Part shown: positions 1 through 13,100 of the stretch, piece after piece
Numbering within the stretch: the first letter of the stretch is position 1
Layout: each line of letters starts with the position of its first letter
DNA from: Gordionus sp. m RMFG-2023
Lineage: Eukaryota > Nematomorpha > Gordioida > Chordodea > Parachordodidae
Direction: 5' to 3'
DNA: 64,000 nt
Assembly: GCF_954871325.1 (NCBI RefSeq)
Contig: NC_088776.1
Coordinates: 54,392,569-54,456,568 of the forward strand
Notes under the pieces: model-generated
What the model was told of the DNA's origin: nothing
Seen by the model: only the letters and a program-made list of their open reading frames with translations
The model's database searches: none
Position numbers and translations under genes: made by a program

Positions 1-842
1 TATAAGGACTAGTGATTATAAAATATTGACAATTTCTAGTACACAAATTAAAATAAATTAATGGTAAAATATTAAATGAATCGGCGTTATGAATCACAAT
101 GAAATAACTCGAAAAAGAACTATAAATAAAATATAAATCTAAAGCATTTGATATATAAATTCAAATTATATTTTAAAAAAAAGGTAGATTAAGCACAAAA
201 AATACTAGTGAAAAAAACTATGAGATGTATAATAAAAATGGGAAAAAATTTAATTTAGACGTGAATTATAAATTTATCATATTTCAAAGATTTCATCCGT
301 ATTTGGCTATGAATATTAATAAGGGTCCCATTTTTTTTCAGAGGTAGTACTCGGTAGTGTTAAACGGCTCTATTTGAGCCAAAACATCAACTCAATATTT
401 TATACAGAAAAATATTATGCAAGCCTGAAAATTTTATAAATGGCTTTGAATATCTGTTAGCAAAATCTCAAAGCTCAGGCAATATTTTTCTGGCTTAAAT
501 ATTGAGTTAGCCAGTCTTAAAAATCGGCTCAAATCAAGCCATTTATCAAAACTACTTTGGTATGTTTTTATTCTTGTTAAAGAAGAAAATTTTCTTACAT
601 TGAGAGAGTAGAAGTGTACTAATGGTAAGACAAATGTTATATTTTCGAGTATATTTTCTGTCAGTTAGATTATTTAAGGTATCTTCTATTTTATTTTCCC
701 AGGGGATTTTTTTCCTCAGAGTTTATTTATAATAATATATTTCTCCATAATTTTAATTCTCTTACCTCCTTCGAAAATAACTTAAGTATAAGAAATCAAA
801 TCACAATTTTATAAAGAAATTGAATAAAATTCCCATCTTTAA
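1..842. other. AT-rich DNA with one dispersed repeat; no gene seen
   Basis: Would be first-intron sequence of the off-window paralogue. Apart from the repeat copy near 461-546, nothing coding or structured was recognised. Confidence 0.5.
461..546 (+). repeat. Dispersed repeat of the ggcaatatt / ggctaaaat type
   Basis: One of at least six related stretches sharing the order ggcaatatt, ttggctaaaat, ttgaattarcc, tttttaaaaat. Others lie near 5970-6030, 7198-7262, 23590-23650, 31990-32060, and reversed near 24010-24080 and 24360-24430. Better copies carry an upstream tatgtaagcctggagatttt block. Ends and target duplications could not be fixed. It may be an old MITE or SINE. Confidence 0.45.
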
Positions 843-1169
843 GGCGAATTTATTAAACCCGTTATGTTCAAGCTTGCATTATTTAACGCTATACAGCTAA
901 TTTTTCACAACTATCATTTAATAGATAATGCTAAAATAGAGATAATTATTTATATAATACATATTTTTAAAAAATCATATACCTTTTTATCCAATTCGCT
1001 ATTAATTTTATAATCGTATCGCATATCATGTTTTTCCAATTTTATCATAGCGGTATCATATTAACGCTCCATATTTATAAATTATACTTATTTATTGGCT
1101 TGATTTTATAAATAACGCAAGGTAAAATAATGCACCGCCTGAACATAACGAGATTATTATAATTCGCCC
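843..1169. mobile_element. Harbinger-like MITE
   Basis: Long imperfect terminal inverted repeats: the left end GGCGAATTTATTAAACCCG and a block cgttatgttcaagc return inverted at the right end (cctgaacataacg, then aattcgccc). Flanked by TAA/TTA. A 3-bp TWA target with ends of this kind is typical of PIF/Harbinger elements. No coding capacity. Confidence 0.6.
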
Positions 1170-1220
1170 TTAGTCATTCAAAATGTTAATATAATATCAA
1201 AAAAATAAAGAAGATAAAAC

Positions 1221-1305
1221 CGGCACGAGTTTCCTGAAAACCAATATATATGATAAAAGTCATGTGATAATAATGCAGTAAAATTGACAAGTTAATCGAG
1301 CTCAT
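1221..1305 (-). CDS. Signal-peptide exon of a tandem paralogue (partial gene)
   Basis: The ATG at 1305 opens 28 codons (starting MSSINLSILLHYYHMTFIIY), then a phase-1 GT donor at 1220. Length, phase and sequence match the receptor's first exon at 25395-25479, which also starts with M-x-SINLSIL. The rest of this gene would lie below position 1. It sits about 2.4 kb downstream of the receptor's stop on the same strand, so the two form a head-to-tail pair and probably part of a larger cluster. Confidence 0.7.
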
Positions 1306-1450
1306 AGCGAATTGAGATATTTACACGTGTCTTCATGTCACATTGTTGAGGAATACTGTCAATTCCTATTATTATTATCATCATCGGTACAATTTTTTTA
1401 TATACAGATTTTTGTATACCTTGGTTATGAATATGATACGATTATAGCAA
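1306..1450 (-). promoter_or_regulatory. Conserved upstream region of the paralogue's first exon
   Basis: Similarity with the receptor gene continues upstream of the ATG. The stretch around 1310-1350 (containing the plus-strand word tcttcatgtcacat) matches 25490-25516. A run of att/atc triplets follows in both. Probably 5' untranslated and promoter sequence kept since duplication. No TATA box could be set with confidence. Confidence 0.4.
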
Positions 1451-3612
1451 AGATTTATAAGGATATTATTATTATTAGTACTATTATTCATAATTGTATT
1501 TTTAAATTTTTTTTTAAAATATTTTTTTTGTAAAAAAATAATGGATAAATTTAAATAAGTTCTAGAAATATATTTTAATACTAACCTTTTTATTTTCATT
1601 AGATTAAATGTATAATTTGATGAAAGTTGTTTATTACTAATACTTCTCTACTTTTTCCGAGCAGCGTAGTTAATGTCTATAATAGGCTAATTAGGCTCAA
1701 TCTGCCAACATGTGTTGAAGAAAATTCACTTTAGATTAAAATTGATATTTATTTTTAAGAATCCCTCCAAGTTTGAAGTAATAGAGAAGACACAATTTAA
1801 ATAACACGAAAGGAAGAAGAAAAATTATTTGAAAATAATTATTTCTAATGATACAAACCTTGGCAAGGGTTCGGTTCAAAAGTTCGTATAGAATTAAGGG
1901 TTCAGATTCAGTTCTTAAAAAATAATAATATCGGTTCGAATTTAACTTTTGAAAACCGATTTAAACCTTATTTTACACACAAGCGATTAATTTATGTAAA
2001 GAAAATTTAAAAAAAAATTTATGACTAAGAAGATTCTTTTCTGTCTTATTATATCTTTGAGAACGAAGAATATATTTTTACTTCTATATTCTAACTTTGG
2101 TTTAGCTGTCAATTTAATTTAGTCTTAAACTTATTCACAGTTTAAGTAAATAAAGCAAATAAAGGAATTTTGAAGAAAATATTTAATAAAATGCGCCTAG
2201 CTTCTGGGTTCCAATCTAGTTTTTTAAGGAAGCCAGTGGTTCCCTCCTTTGGAGGAGGGGAGGGGATTGTATATAGAGTACAAATTTATGATTCCCTCTC
2301 ATATACATATGGGTCTTATTGCCTTTTTAAAGGAATTGATCCTTGCTTAGTAAATTTGGTTGTTGTTTAGTAAATTGCTATAAGTTGACTGCGTTATTTA
2401 AAATTAACAGAAGCAATTGTATCGATGGCAGATATTTTGATAATTTGATATTTAAGAAATTATTTGTGTTAACAAGTTTTTTTTATGAGTTTTTTAAAAA
2501 ATATTTTATTTAACTTTTAAAAACGTAAAACTTTCTTATTTAAGTCAAATAGATAACATAGGTCTATAGTGTTGTAAATAGAGTTTTCAACTCCGACTAA
2601 AATCTGTAGTCGCAAGTAGATTAAGCCACAACTTAGTTTAGAACTCGAGTCGTATGGGGTCAATATTTTACCCAATTGACTATGTTTTGTAAATTAACAA
2701 CACTAGGTCTGCATATTTGGCTTAAATTAAATTTGTTCATAGGCTGTAATACTTTAATTTTCACTCTCCCGGATTTCCTCCATTTATAAAAATTCACTCC
2801 TATTAAGCTAGTCCCCCTTCCCCGCATGCCTTTTAAATCACATAAGATATTTCGTATTCACATAACATCGTCTGTATCTATTTCCTTCTGGCAGGTTAAT
2901 TCTTACGCTTGTTTTAACGTAATATAATTTGAGATTGACACTCTTTCAATCGATTTTCAAAGGTTCCCAACAAACATATCACGAGTTAAGATGACGCGAT
3001 TCGACAAATTTAAGATTTTGAATTTTTTTTATATTTTACAATAACTTTTTTAAAGTTCTACAGAACACATTGAAGCCCTAAACCAAGATATACACCAATT
3101 GAATTATATGTTAGCTTATGCTGTTTAAGTAGTGCCTTAAAAGTTTAATTTCAGTTTCTTATCAAATGTTAGAAAATATCGCCTCAAAATAGAAGGTTCC
3201 TATATCATTTATTAAGATGATTAATAGAAATTTATTAAATAAATAGAAAGACAAAGAACTAATATCTATAAGAAATCATAGGATTTAAAAATATTCAGAA
3301 TCCACCTTAACAAGTTCAAATTATAGAAGGAAAGATAAAAAAAATAGAAATGGCCAGTGGATACATGCGTTTTAATTTTATATATAACCTATCCCTTTTT
3401 TACTTAAGAGGCTTCAATCATCGGAGCTTATAATAATAATTTACTTTGTCGGGGATCGAGATTTTGCCACATGTTTCTGAACGGGTTATTACCATATCCC
3501 ACTCTATTATATTTATTTCCTTTTTTAATATCATTTTTCTTTTTACATAACCAATATTTTTATTTTCTAGCATATTAATTCTTAATATTATAATTTCCTA
3601 CACAATGTGAGA
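1310..3612. other. Intergenic AT-rich spacer between the two receptor genes
   Basis: Contains a small MITE (2568-2704) and a ttcggttc-rich stretch near 1868-1970 that resembles subterminal DNA of hAT elements. No convincing exon on either strand. Confidence 0.45.
2568..2704. mobile_element. Small hAT-like MITE
   Basis: Terminal inverted repeat AGTGTTGTAAAT at the left and inverted (gtaaattaacaacact) at the right. Flanks aggtctat and aggtctgc agree at 6 of 8 positions, as expected of an aged 8-bp hAT target duplication. 137 bp, non-coding. Confidence 0.55.
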
Positions 3613-3618
3613 TTTATT
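3613..3618 (-). terminator. PolyA signal of the receptor gene
   Basis: AATAAA on the minus strand about 45 bases after the stop codon at 3663, the expected place for 3' end formation. Confidence 0.55.
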
Positions 3619-3662
3619 CGTTTTAATTAGTTTTTACGCAATTTATAAATAAATAAAATTCT

Positions 3663-4111
3663 TCATTGATATTCATAATCCGACAACTTATCATATTCAA
3701 CAGGCACGTAATTGGTATAATTCCCTTCATCATAATCCTGATATATATCGTGACTATTCTTTCTAAACAGTAATTCTCCAACTTCTTCTAGAATATCTCC
3801 AGGCTTTATGGGATAATACTTGATCTCATCTTGAGCATACACTTCGATCACTAGTGTTTCTATTCCAGGGTCCATATTTGGAACATATTTATAGTCAAGG
3901 TCGTAGTTGTAGTAATAATCGTAGTCGTAATAATCTCTGTAAAAATAGTTCATGTATATCCTCGTCAAATAGTTCATGTCTACTTTCCCGGTTGTGATTG
4001 ATATTGGTAGTCTTTTGGCCTTTTCCAGACACATTATCATATTTTCTTGTGTAGGAATGAAAGGGCCCGGTAATCCACTGTTATGCTTCCATGGGTAATC
4101 AACATTTGGAT
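3663..4111 (-). CDS. Cytoplasmic tail exon, tyrosine-rich, with stop
   Basis: The last exon starts after TATTTAAG (G|AT phase) and codes about 149 residues. The final 125 contain about 23 tyrosines and many aspartates, including the run YRDYYDYDYYYNYDLDYKY. Short motifs of the kind bound by SH2 domains when phosphorylated are present: YMN and YTN (Y-x-N) and YDKL (Y-x-x-L). No kinase, death or TIR domain is seen. A paired ITAM with normal spacing is not clear. Signalling by tyrosine phosphorylation is an inference from composition. Confidence 0.82.
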
Positions 4112-7100
4112 CTTAAATAACGTAAATCATATATAATATAGCCTGAAAATATATATTACATATTTATGAAATATATATTTTTAAAAAAAAACCGTATTCC
4201 TGATATGTTATGGCAAAAATTATTAACAAGGACAAAAAGATGAGGAGTATAAGGATAGATAAAGCGATGATTAAAATAGTGTTCGACCCCGTTTTCGGTA
4301 CCATTCCTGTAGCAAAATGGAAGCACTCCCCTGTTAATATAATTAATTTGAAAGATTTTATATATTGTAATTAAATTTATATATATATACCTTTGACAGG
4401 GGAAGGTTGGAATGTTTCAGCCTTGATCAAAATTACATCACCATTTGCCAAAACATTATTGGAATTATTTGTAGTTTGGATGGTTATCAAATCAACCACT
4501 CTAATGCCAAACGAATTATTCAAGTATATTATCATCGAAATTTGGTAATGCGAATCCCTAAAAATATATATATGAATGAAAACCGTGAATATCACGAATT
4601 AAATCCGGTTTCACTTGTTGGAGTATACAACTTACCCTGCATTCACATGCGGCGAAGTATAAAAAGTAAAGGTAAAATTATTGTATTTATATCATATTTT
4701 GTATACTTAGCCGTTAATTCACGCTAACCGTTAATGCAAGGGATAGTGATTTTAAAATTGTTATTACGTAACAGGATTAGCGACCCCGGGATTTTGAATT
4801 ATTTTCAGAACCCGAACTTGAACGTAGCTTTGAAAGAAACTTTTAAAATCCCGTTCCAAAACGGGTTAGGTGAATTTTCGTTTAAAAATCTTATGTTTGA
4901 ATAATTTAAAAAATTATATTATTTATTTGAGTGACATTTCAGGATTTATAAAATTTTTTTTTATATTTTCGATCTTGTAATGATGAAGCGTTTTTTTTTT
5001 CAAAACGAAAAAAAAATATACATTTATATTCTTCCCAAACTCTTATTAGATGATATTAGTTAACGTCCTACCTTGCCTAGTATTTCCAAAGTATTTTCAA
5101 AAAAATAAGTTTTTTTAAAAATTTGAACCTATTTACTATTGATAAAGTGATTTCTGAGTTTTATTATGTAAACATTCCTTCCACCTTAGAACCAGTTGAA
5201 ATAAATATTTACAATATAAGACCAGACGGTGTATCTCTTGTAGTGAAAATAAATTGAGCATTTAAAACGCTGCGTTGCAATCACAAATAAAGCATTTCAA
5301 TTGGCCTCGTGCAAATTGCTAAAATTACCGTTTGGCGTTAACAACCAATTAATAAAACGCAAATAGGTTTGCTTTTTCGTTACGTTTTTTATTCTTCACT
5401 TTGTAATATTATAAAAAATTTAATAAAAATAACTTACTATCTTGAAAAGGGAAATTTAGAAATTAAAGAAATAATAACGCAGACGATAATATAATTTTCA
5501 AAGACAAATGCTTTTTCAGAACTTATTTAAAATTTTGAATAGACGATATTAATAAAAAGACAACCTCGATCTAAACAAGGGACGCGTTATTATTTTTTTA
5601 TTAAAAAATTACGGCAAAACGTAAATGCTCAATTTGAGAGCACTATTATGTTTTGGTTGGAAGGCTAATCTTTGGTAGGGATCATACCTGTATATATGTG
5701 TTTGCAAAATCGAATGTACTCTCATTCGTTACTAACTACCATATTAGAAACTCCGGCGAAGAAGCCACTCTCTTTTTAAAACTATAAGCAAAATGCCAAT
5801 AATGATCACTGGAGATCCCATAGATAATTTATACCTTAGATAAAAAATCTTGAGATATGCTTATTTTTTTAATGTACCATTTTTATATTTTATCCAAGAA
5901 AACATATTACGCAAGCAAGAATTTGGCCATAGATGACACAACAATTTTGATATCTATTCGCAAAATTTTGAAACTTAGGCAATATTTTTTTTGGGCTAAA
6001 ATATTCAATTAGCCGTTTCTAAAAATCTTCGCACACTATTGTGATTATTTAAAATTAAAATTAAATTCAAAATAAAAAATAAAAAATAAAAAATAAAAAA
6101 CAATAACCTTCCATGGGCCATATTTACTCTCACAAACATATCACCAAAAACCAGGAGAAATTTTTTAATAAACTAAAAATAAATTTGATTATAAAATTTT
6201 CTTATAAATAGGTTACCAGTGTTTCGACATATTTTATCCTCACCAATTCATCCACGAAATCTAATGGCGGTTCTATCTCAAATTTTATATTAATGGCACA
6301 ATCGTAAGAGTCATCGGCTTCACGAATATATGCATGTAAAAAAAAATTGATATTTACTTCATTCAAAATTCCTAAATTTCATTTCTAAAAAAGAAGGACC
6401 TATTTACATAATTGATTCGTGTCCCTATTTATAGATTTTTAAGAATTTCGGAAATATAATAAAACGGAAAAATATAGAAGGGAAGATTGGGGTTAGACAA
6501 AATACATTACTTAAAATCATCTATACCTTCCGTACTTTTTTATATTTCGAAAAGTATACTGATCGATAGATATAAGAAAGTGAATAAGATCACAGTTTAC
6601 TAATAAATTTATAATTTTATTTGAGTTTCACACTTTTTTGTAAAACTAGTGATTTTGCCCAAAAATCCCAAATCGTGGGTTAGGCAAGCCATCTTGTGGT
6701 GTTTCCTAACTATTTGACTGATATTTATTTAATTTTGATTTTAAATGTTTTAAATTATAATTATACAATAAAATTTGGCCAATTTTTTATAAAAATTTAA
6801 AACATAATCGAAATATATATTTGGGACATGTATGTAAAGTATTTGTTCTTTGCATTTTTTTTATAAAATCTCATATAATTTAATGTAAATAATCCATTAA
6901 TTTAAAGAAATTAATTTGTCTTGAAAGAATTTTAACATCAAAATTTTATTTCTCCTATAAATTTTTAATAGTCAATTATTTCAAAATATTTTTCACTAAA
7001 TTATTTATGACCAAATTTTAATATCTAAGCATTTTTAGTTTAATAATGGGATCAAGTAGTTTCCCATGCTTCACATTTCAACTAGCCCGAGTCTCTCCTA

Positions 7101-10100
7101 TCAGGAAATACTCTAACGGCTAAAAGATTTTAACTAAAAATATTAACTGAGATTATGTCATAAGAGAGCCAATCATTCTGCTATCTTTATGTCAAATCTT
7201 AAGGCTTAGGTAATATTATTGGCTAAAATTTGAATTAACCATCTTTCTAACAATTAACCAGTAAATATACATTTTAACCAATTATCTCCCTCTATTTTTA
7301 ATTAATAGCTACTTATTGTCAAATATAATATGTGAAATATTGGGTTAAATCGATATTTTAACACTAAACGGAAGCGTTAGAAAAAAATTAAAAATATTAT
7401 CGGTTCCAAACCCCCTAAACAAAAATAAATTTAATTCTCAAATTTTTTTTAAAACCACTTAAAAGAGTACATTTTATATTATGCTATAAAAATAAGTAAA
7501 CTACGAATTTTTACAATTTTCCCTTGGCGGTTAAAAAGAAAAATAAAAAACTGTTTTACCCGGCAGGCAAGTATATAAAGTATCGTTTATCTCGTTATGT
7601 TCGCACCTGCATATTGAACCTATGCAACCAGATGTGTAAACCATTCTGTTGCATCGATTTTTATCTGTACAGGGAGTACCCAATTTTTTACCTTTTAATT
7701 TGAAAATAAATAAATATGATATCTATATCTCCAATTTTAAAATCGTGCGTAGAATGGAGGTCATTTCAAATTTTAAACGAAGAAACTCCTTTACCTAGAA
7801 ATCTATTTTTAAAAAATAGTATTATATGTGTTAGTATATTCGTGAATTTGCATAACCGTATATTACGCGTATTGTCCGTCAATATGTGCTAAATGTCTTT
7901 CAAATTGTCCAAAATTCATAGAGTAATAAATATTCTACATCTAAATTTGAAATTTATGCCTAAAATATTTTTCTATATGAATAACACCCTATGTTGTATA
8001 TTTACAGTCAATTTTCGTTAATTCACGTATCCAAACCGCGGACTGATTATTAATAATAATATCATAGTCAATTATCGCATTTGACATTTATTAGTATATA
8101 TAAAATAAAAAAATGAATGAAAATTTCATGATCATTGTAATACATTTTCGTCATGATCAGATTTCTCAAATTAAAAAAATGCCGCTAATACTAAATATTA
8201 ATTATGTATATATAACGGCGTTTTTATTTAAAAATTTTGAATAATCTGATAGGGTCAGTAATATATTCCCCCCACCCCCCATCCCTAACCAAAATATTTG
8301 CGTTATGGTAGATTAGATATTCAATCAAGCGTAATTTTTTTTATAAAAACTTATTGGAACAAAATATTATATCCATCAATCTATCATCAATTGTGAGAGA
8401 AAGCAAACGTAAATTATAAGCTTTGGTAGGTTTGTAAAATTTATAAATTCACATAATAAAATACGAATAAAAATTACCCATTACACATTTATCATTATCT
8501 CTGTACATCCCTAAATCACAATCACAAGTAGCATATAGGCATGTAACCCCGGTTCCAATATTTCCGCCGCATTGTTCCTTATGATCGCAATACGCTCCAA
8601 AATTCCTAACTTCGGATAAAAAACATGAAATAATATATAGTATAATTATAAATAAATTTACGGAACGGATATTAAAATATTCTCGAATGATAAAATTATA
8701 AATTAAAATGTAACATTTTGTAACATTTTTTTTTCTAACCTGGACGACATTCTCTGTATCTTTCATCATAGTATCCCGTAATACATTTGCATTTTTCTTC
8801 GACGCATTTAGTATCGCTGGCCATGTATTGACAATCCGCGTCCTTTATACACGGGTCACGGAATGAGATTCCTTACATACAATTAATTAATTAATATAAA
8901 GCTTGCGAGAATAAGATCTGAGTAAAAAAAAGTTTATTGTGCCACCAATCAAGGAACTAATTTATGAAGCAGAGGTCTTCTTTTTTGTTCACTACAAAGA
9001 ATTAGGAACATTTTTTTATACTTCCTCTTCATAATATTATAAATTAAATCGTCTTAATTAATTTCGACACCTTCTATATTTTTTCTTTCATATTTTTTAC
9101 TTATATCTATATTTAATAAGTTAAAAATTTAGTTACTTTTATGGCATATTCCATCTTTCGAGAAAAATGAAGGGCCGCAAACGCATTTTTTATTGTAGCA
9201 AGCACCACCCTCATAATCACATTCGGAGTCAGAAATACATTTACCATTAAATGCAATTCCTTTTTTTTATTTTTTTTAAAAAAAAACACCAAATTAATTA
9301 ATTGTCAAAGATTGGGTGTGCCGGGAAAATTTTTTCCTACATCGTTACATCGTTGCAATGAGTGCATTACAACTGTTAAGTAGCGAAAGATATTTTTGGT
9401 TATGTATTATCGTGGATATATTACCATGAAATTATTGCGCTGACGCATTTCCGTAAATTCATTTCTAAAAAAACAAACATTATCGCGAATACGTTATACC
9501 GAATATACTACAGCGAAAAGCAGCCATAATTAATTATTTTATTCTAGTGGTGGGCTAGCTATAAGGAAACCTGAATAATTTTATGACTAACTAAACACTT
9601 TTATTATAAAAAGGAGGGGGGGGGGGTGAGGGTATTATACAAGATTGTCATTGCAATTAAAGAGTGCCAAATAATTTGAGAAAAATAAACTTAGAGGATA
9701 ACAAGATTAGAAAACTTGTTTGACTTTTCTCAAAAAATCTTCTTTTTTAAAAGAGATCGTAATTATTTAATATTTTGAAGAGCATTTCAAACTCTGGTAT
9801 TTGTTTTATGTATTCTCTGCCGCCAATTAAAAATATAGGATTCATTGCACGATTAAATTATATATGTTAGCGTCAATGTGTTATTTTTTAACTCTAAATT
9901 ATTTTTTGAGAGCGTTTTTTTAAATTTAAAAATTTGATTTTACCAGAAATGTATTCCATCACGTTTAAAATACCTAGCCTATGAATTTCAGAAAAACTTT
10001 GTCATGAACTCTTGAACTTAATATGATTAAATTTTCCATATATTTTTTATATAAATTATTGACTCGAAGGTTAACAGCAAAATAGCCTACAATTCATTAG

Positions 10101-13100
10101 ATAGGTATTCCAAACATGATGTAACATATTTCCGGTAAAATCAGATTTTTAAATTATAAAAAAAACACGTTTAAAATATGATTTAAAGTTGAAAAAATCA
10201 CATTGCTGGAAAAACACATTGGCTAACGTGTACGTTACTAAATTAAACAATTTGATTTTTAAGTGAGTGAGTCAGAGTCATATATTCCCTTGAAATTTTA
10301 GCCATTCCAACTCCTTTGGTTCAATTGACCTGTCGATTGATCAAATTTGATGACAGATCAATTGACCGAATTGTCATCTATGAAATGATTACAGACCGGC
10401 AGCTGTCAGGTCATAGCCCTGGCCTAATTTCGATAAAATTAGAAATAATAGATATAAACTAAACTTAATAAGCATATCTAGTTTCTTAAGAAATTGTATT
10501 TTTAACATTATTCAAAACCTTCATATCAATCTTAATTTGGTAAGTTTTTTCAGGTGATATTTTTGCTGTAATATATTTGCAATGTAAAATTTGCGATTAT
10601 AAATTTGGACTAATATTTTTGGGGCAATGCATTTACCTAAATACACTCGGGGTGATCCTTCTGTGGCTCAGTTTAATATATTTTCTGCATATATTTGGGA
10701 AATGTTTTCATTGTAACAAAGTAATGTCTTGCCTTAATACACTTAGTGATGATCAGAGACCTGCAGACTCCGCCCTAAGCCCGGCAGGGCCGTTTTTAAT
10801 TTTTTTAAAGATACCCGGGCAGAGTTTAAATTTTTTTTTTAAAAAAAATACCTTGGGCAGGGCTATATTTTAAAACCAAATATTTTAAATCGCCATTATT
10901 AGTTACAAAAATTAAAACAAATATAATATTTTTAAAATAATCCAAGCCGGGCCTGAAAATTTAAAATCATGGCCAAATTTTTTTTCAAAAATTACAGGCC
11001 GGGCCATGAAAATGATACCACTGCAAGTCTTTGGCGATAATATACTCGCAATATAGGCAATAACGAAAATAATGGGATATAACTATTTTTATTTTAGAGC
11101 AAAATTTCGCTATGCGAATTTTTTTTTTGGGTTAATTCTTTAGGGAAGACAAATATATCAACCCTATTTTAGAGCCAATTTATTATAGAAAAACTTTTAT
11201 ACCTAACCTTAAAACTTTTATTGCTAATTCTTTATATAATACTGCAAACCTATACAACGATTTCTTTTACTGCAAATGTTATAAGCAAAATATTTTTTCG
11301 GTTAAATAATTATTTATTGATATTAAATAAGTAGGCCGGGTATGTTACCTATCTGAATATCTTTAGCATTATTAAACTGTTCATTTAGGAAAGTGGCTAA
11401 ATCTCCGATCAAAATTTTTATATTATATTTTATGCATAGTTTACTTGATATTTTTAATTACATTATATATTATTATAAAATTAATAAAACATTAATATTA
11501 AGGATATTGAGGCAGCTAATGTATTTTCAGAAAAATTCTTATACGAATTATTTTAGGATATATGATGGTTTTGAACCAAAATTATATCGACTAGGGCCCT
11601 GCAATACTAATGGGAGCACTAATTCCTGGTAAAAGTAATTGGCTTTATTTTATATTTTAAAAAGATTAAATATTTAATAGCATATCACAACCTCTATAGC
11701 AGCCTTCGCTGTTGTCCCTGAGAATAAAACCTTTAGCGCACATGCAAATATTATGTGTAGTACATACGGAATGAAGCGTGAAACTCGTTTGGCAGTCAGC
11801 ATCTGTTTCGCAAGTGTGATTCTTAGAGGCTTGCATAGCATAAATGGAAAAAAGCAAGTTGATATGAAATTCCATTTCACTTATTATCACATATGGGATT
11901 TGATTTAATAAATATAAAAAAAATACTTAAGCTCATGAACACATCTGTTCTTCAATAAACCTATTTCAAAAATGTTATTCATATGCTTTTTTCAGATTAA
12001 AATAGCTCAACCAATCACATTTTACCTAAGACACACGTGCCGAATTTGTAAGTGGCCGTTGGAATGCATTGACATTTCTTCGAAGTCCAAGTCGCACGCG
12101 ATATTCTCCACTTACGCTGAATGGAAGACGAGCGGTATTTAATGTAATTCTTTATATTACGCGAGCGGAAGATTTGGGTAGGAATAAAGGTGGGTTTGCT
12201 TGAACAATGGTATAATACGTGCGTTGCGGAACATTCATCATTGCTGTCGCATGTTTCATTGAACGCCTTGCCTGATGCGATATTTATTTTTAGAAAAGAA
12301 AGGATTTAAAAAAAGAAAAGAAAAGGGTAACGCGTGTTTTTTTTAAGTAATGGTAACGCAAATTTTTTTATTTTTATATAAAATTTTAGCCGAGTTTTTA
12401 ATTCAGATACGCCCCAAAATATAGTCACGCTAAACGGTGCCATTAACATATAGTAATTTACTTTAAAAAAACGACAGAAGACCCATTTTTAATATATATA
12501 TTAACAGATGAAATCATATGCGCTCGTTTCCGGGCTACTATATGTTTATACCCCGTAGTGTACAACCATCTAGTTAGTTTCAGAAAATAATAACTCAATT
12601 CTTACTGAACCATTAAATTCGAATCTAGGAGTTAAGTGATATACGCATTTTCCGATCTGGCCAGCGACATTTTCACTTCATTATTTTATTGATATATAAC
12701 CATATATGATATTGGTGATAGATACAAGCAGATTTTTAAGACATTATTCTTTTGGCACCGTCTAACATAACCCCTGAGGTTCTTCATTATTATTTTATAT
12801 ATTACATTTTTTGTTAAATTTTTTAGAATCAAGATTGATTATCCAATTAATATTGAATTTATATTAGACTATTTATTCTAATATACTTATTTGACATATA
12901 TAATATATAAAAAAACGATAGAGAATCCAAATTTATTTTAGTGGGGGGGGGGGGGGAGGGGGGTGGAGCATGATTATGAAAAACATAATTGAGTCCCTAA
13001 ATTAATTATATTTAAATATTCTTTAATTTGTATTTTTTGTCTTAAGAAAAAGGATTCATTAGCATTTTATGGGCCAAAATTTTTTAAAAAAGGAAGGGGT

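Noticed and set aside
4600-4660. Possible extra minus-strand exon ending CAGG|GTAAGT with FAACECR
   Set aside because: No acceptor in a fitting frame; the surrounding DNA resembles a repeat seen near 24960 and 27170.
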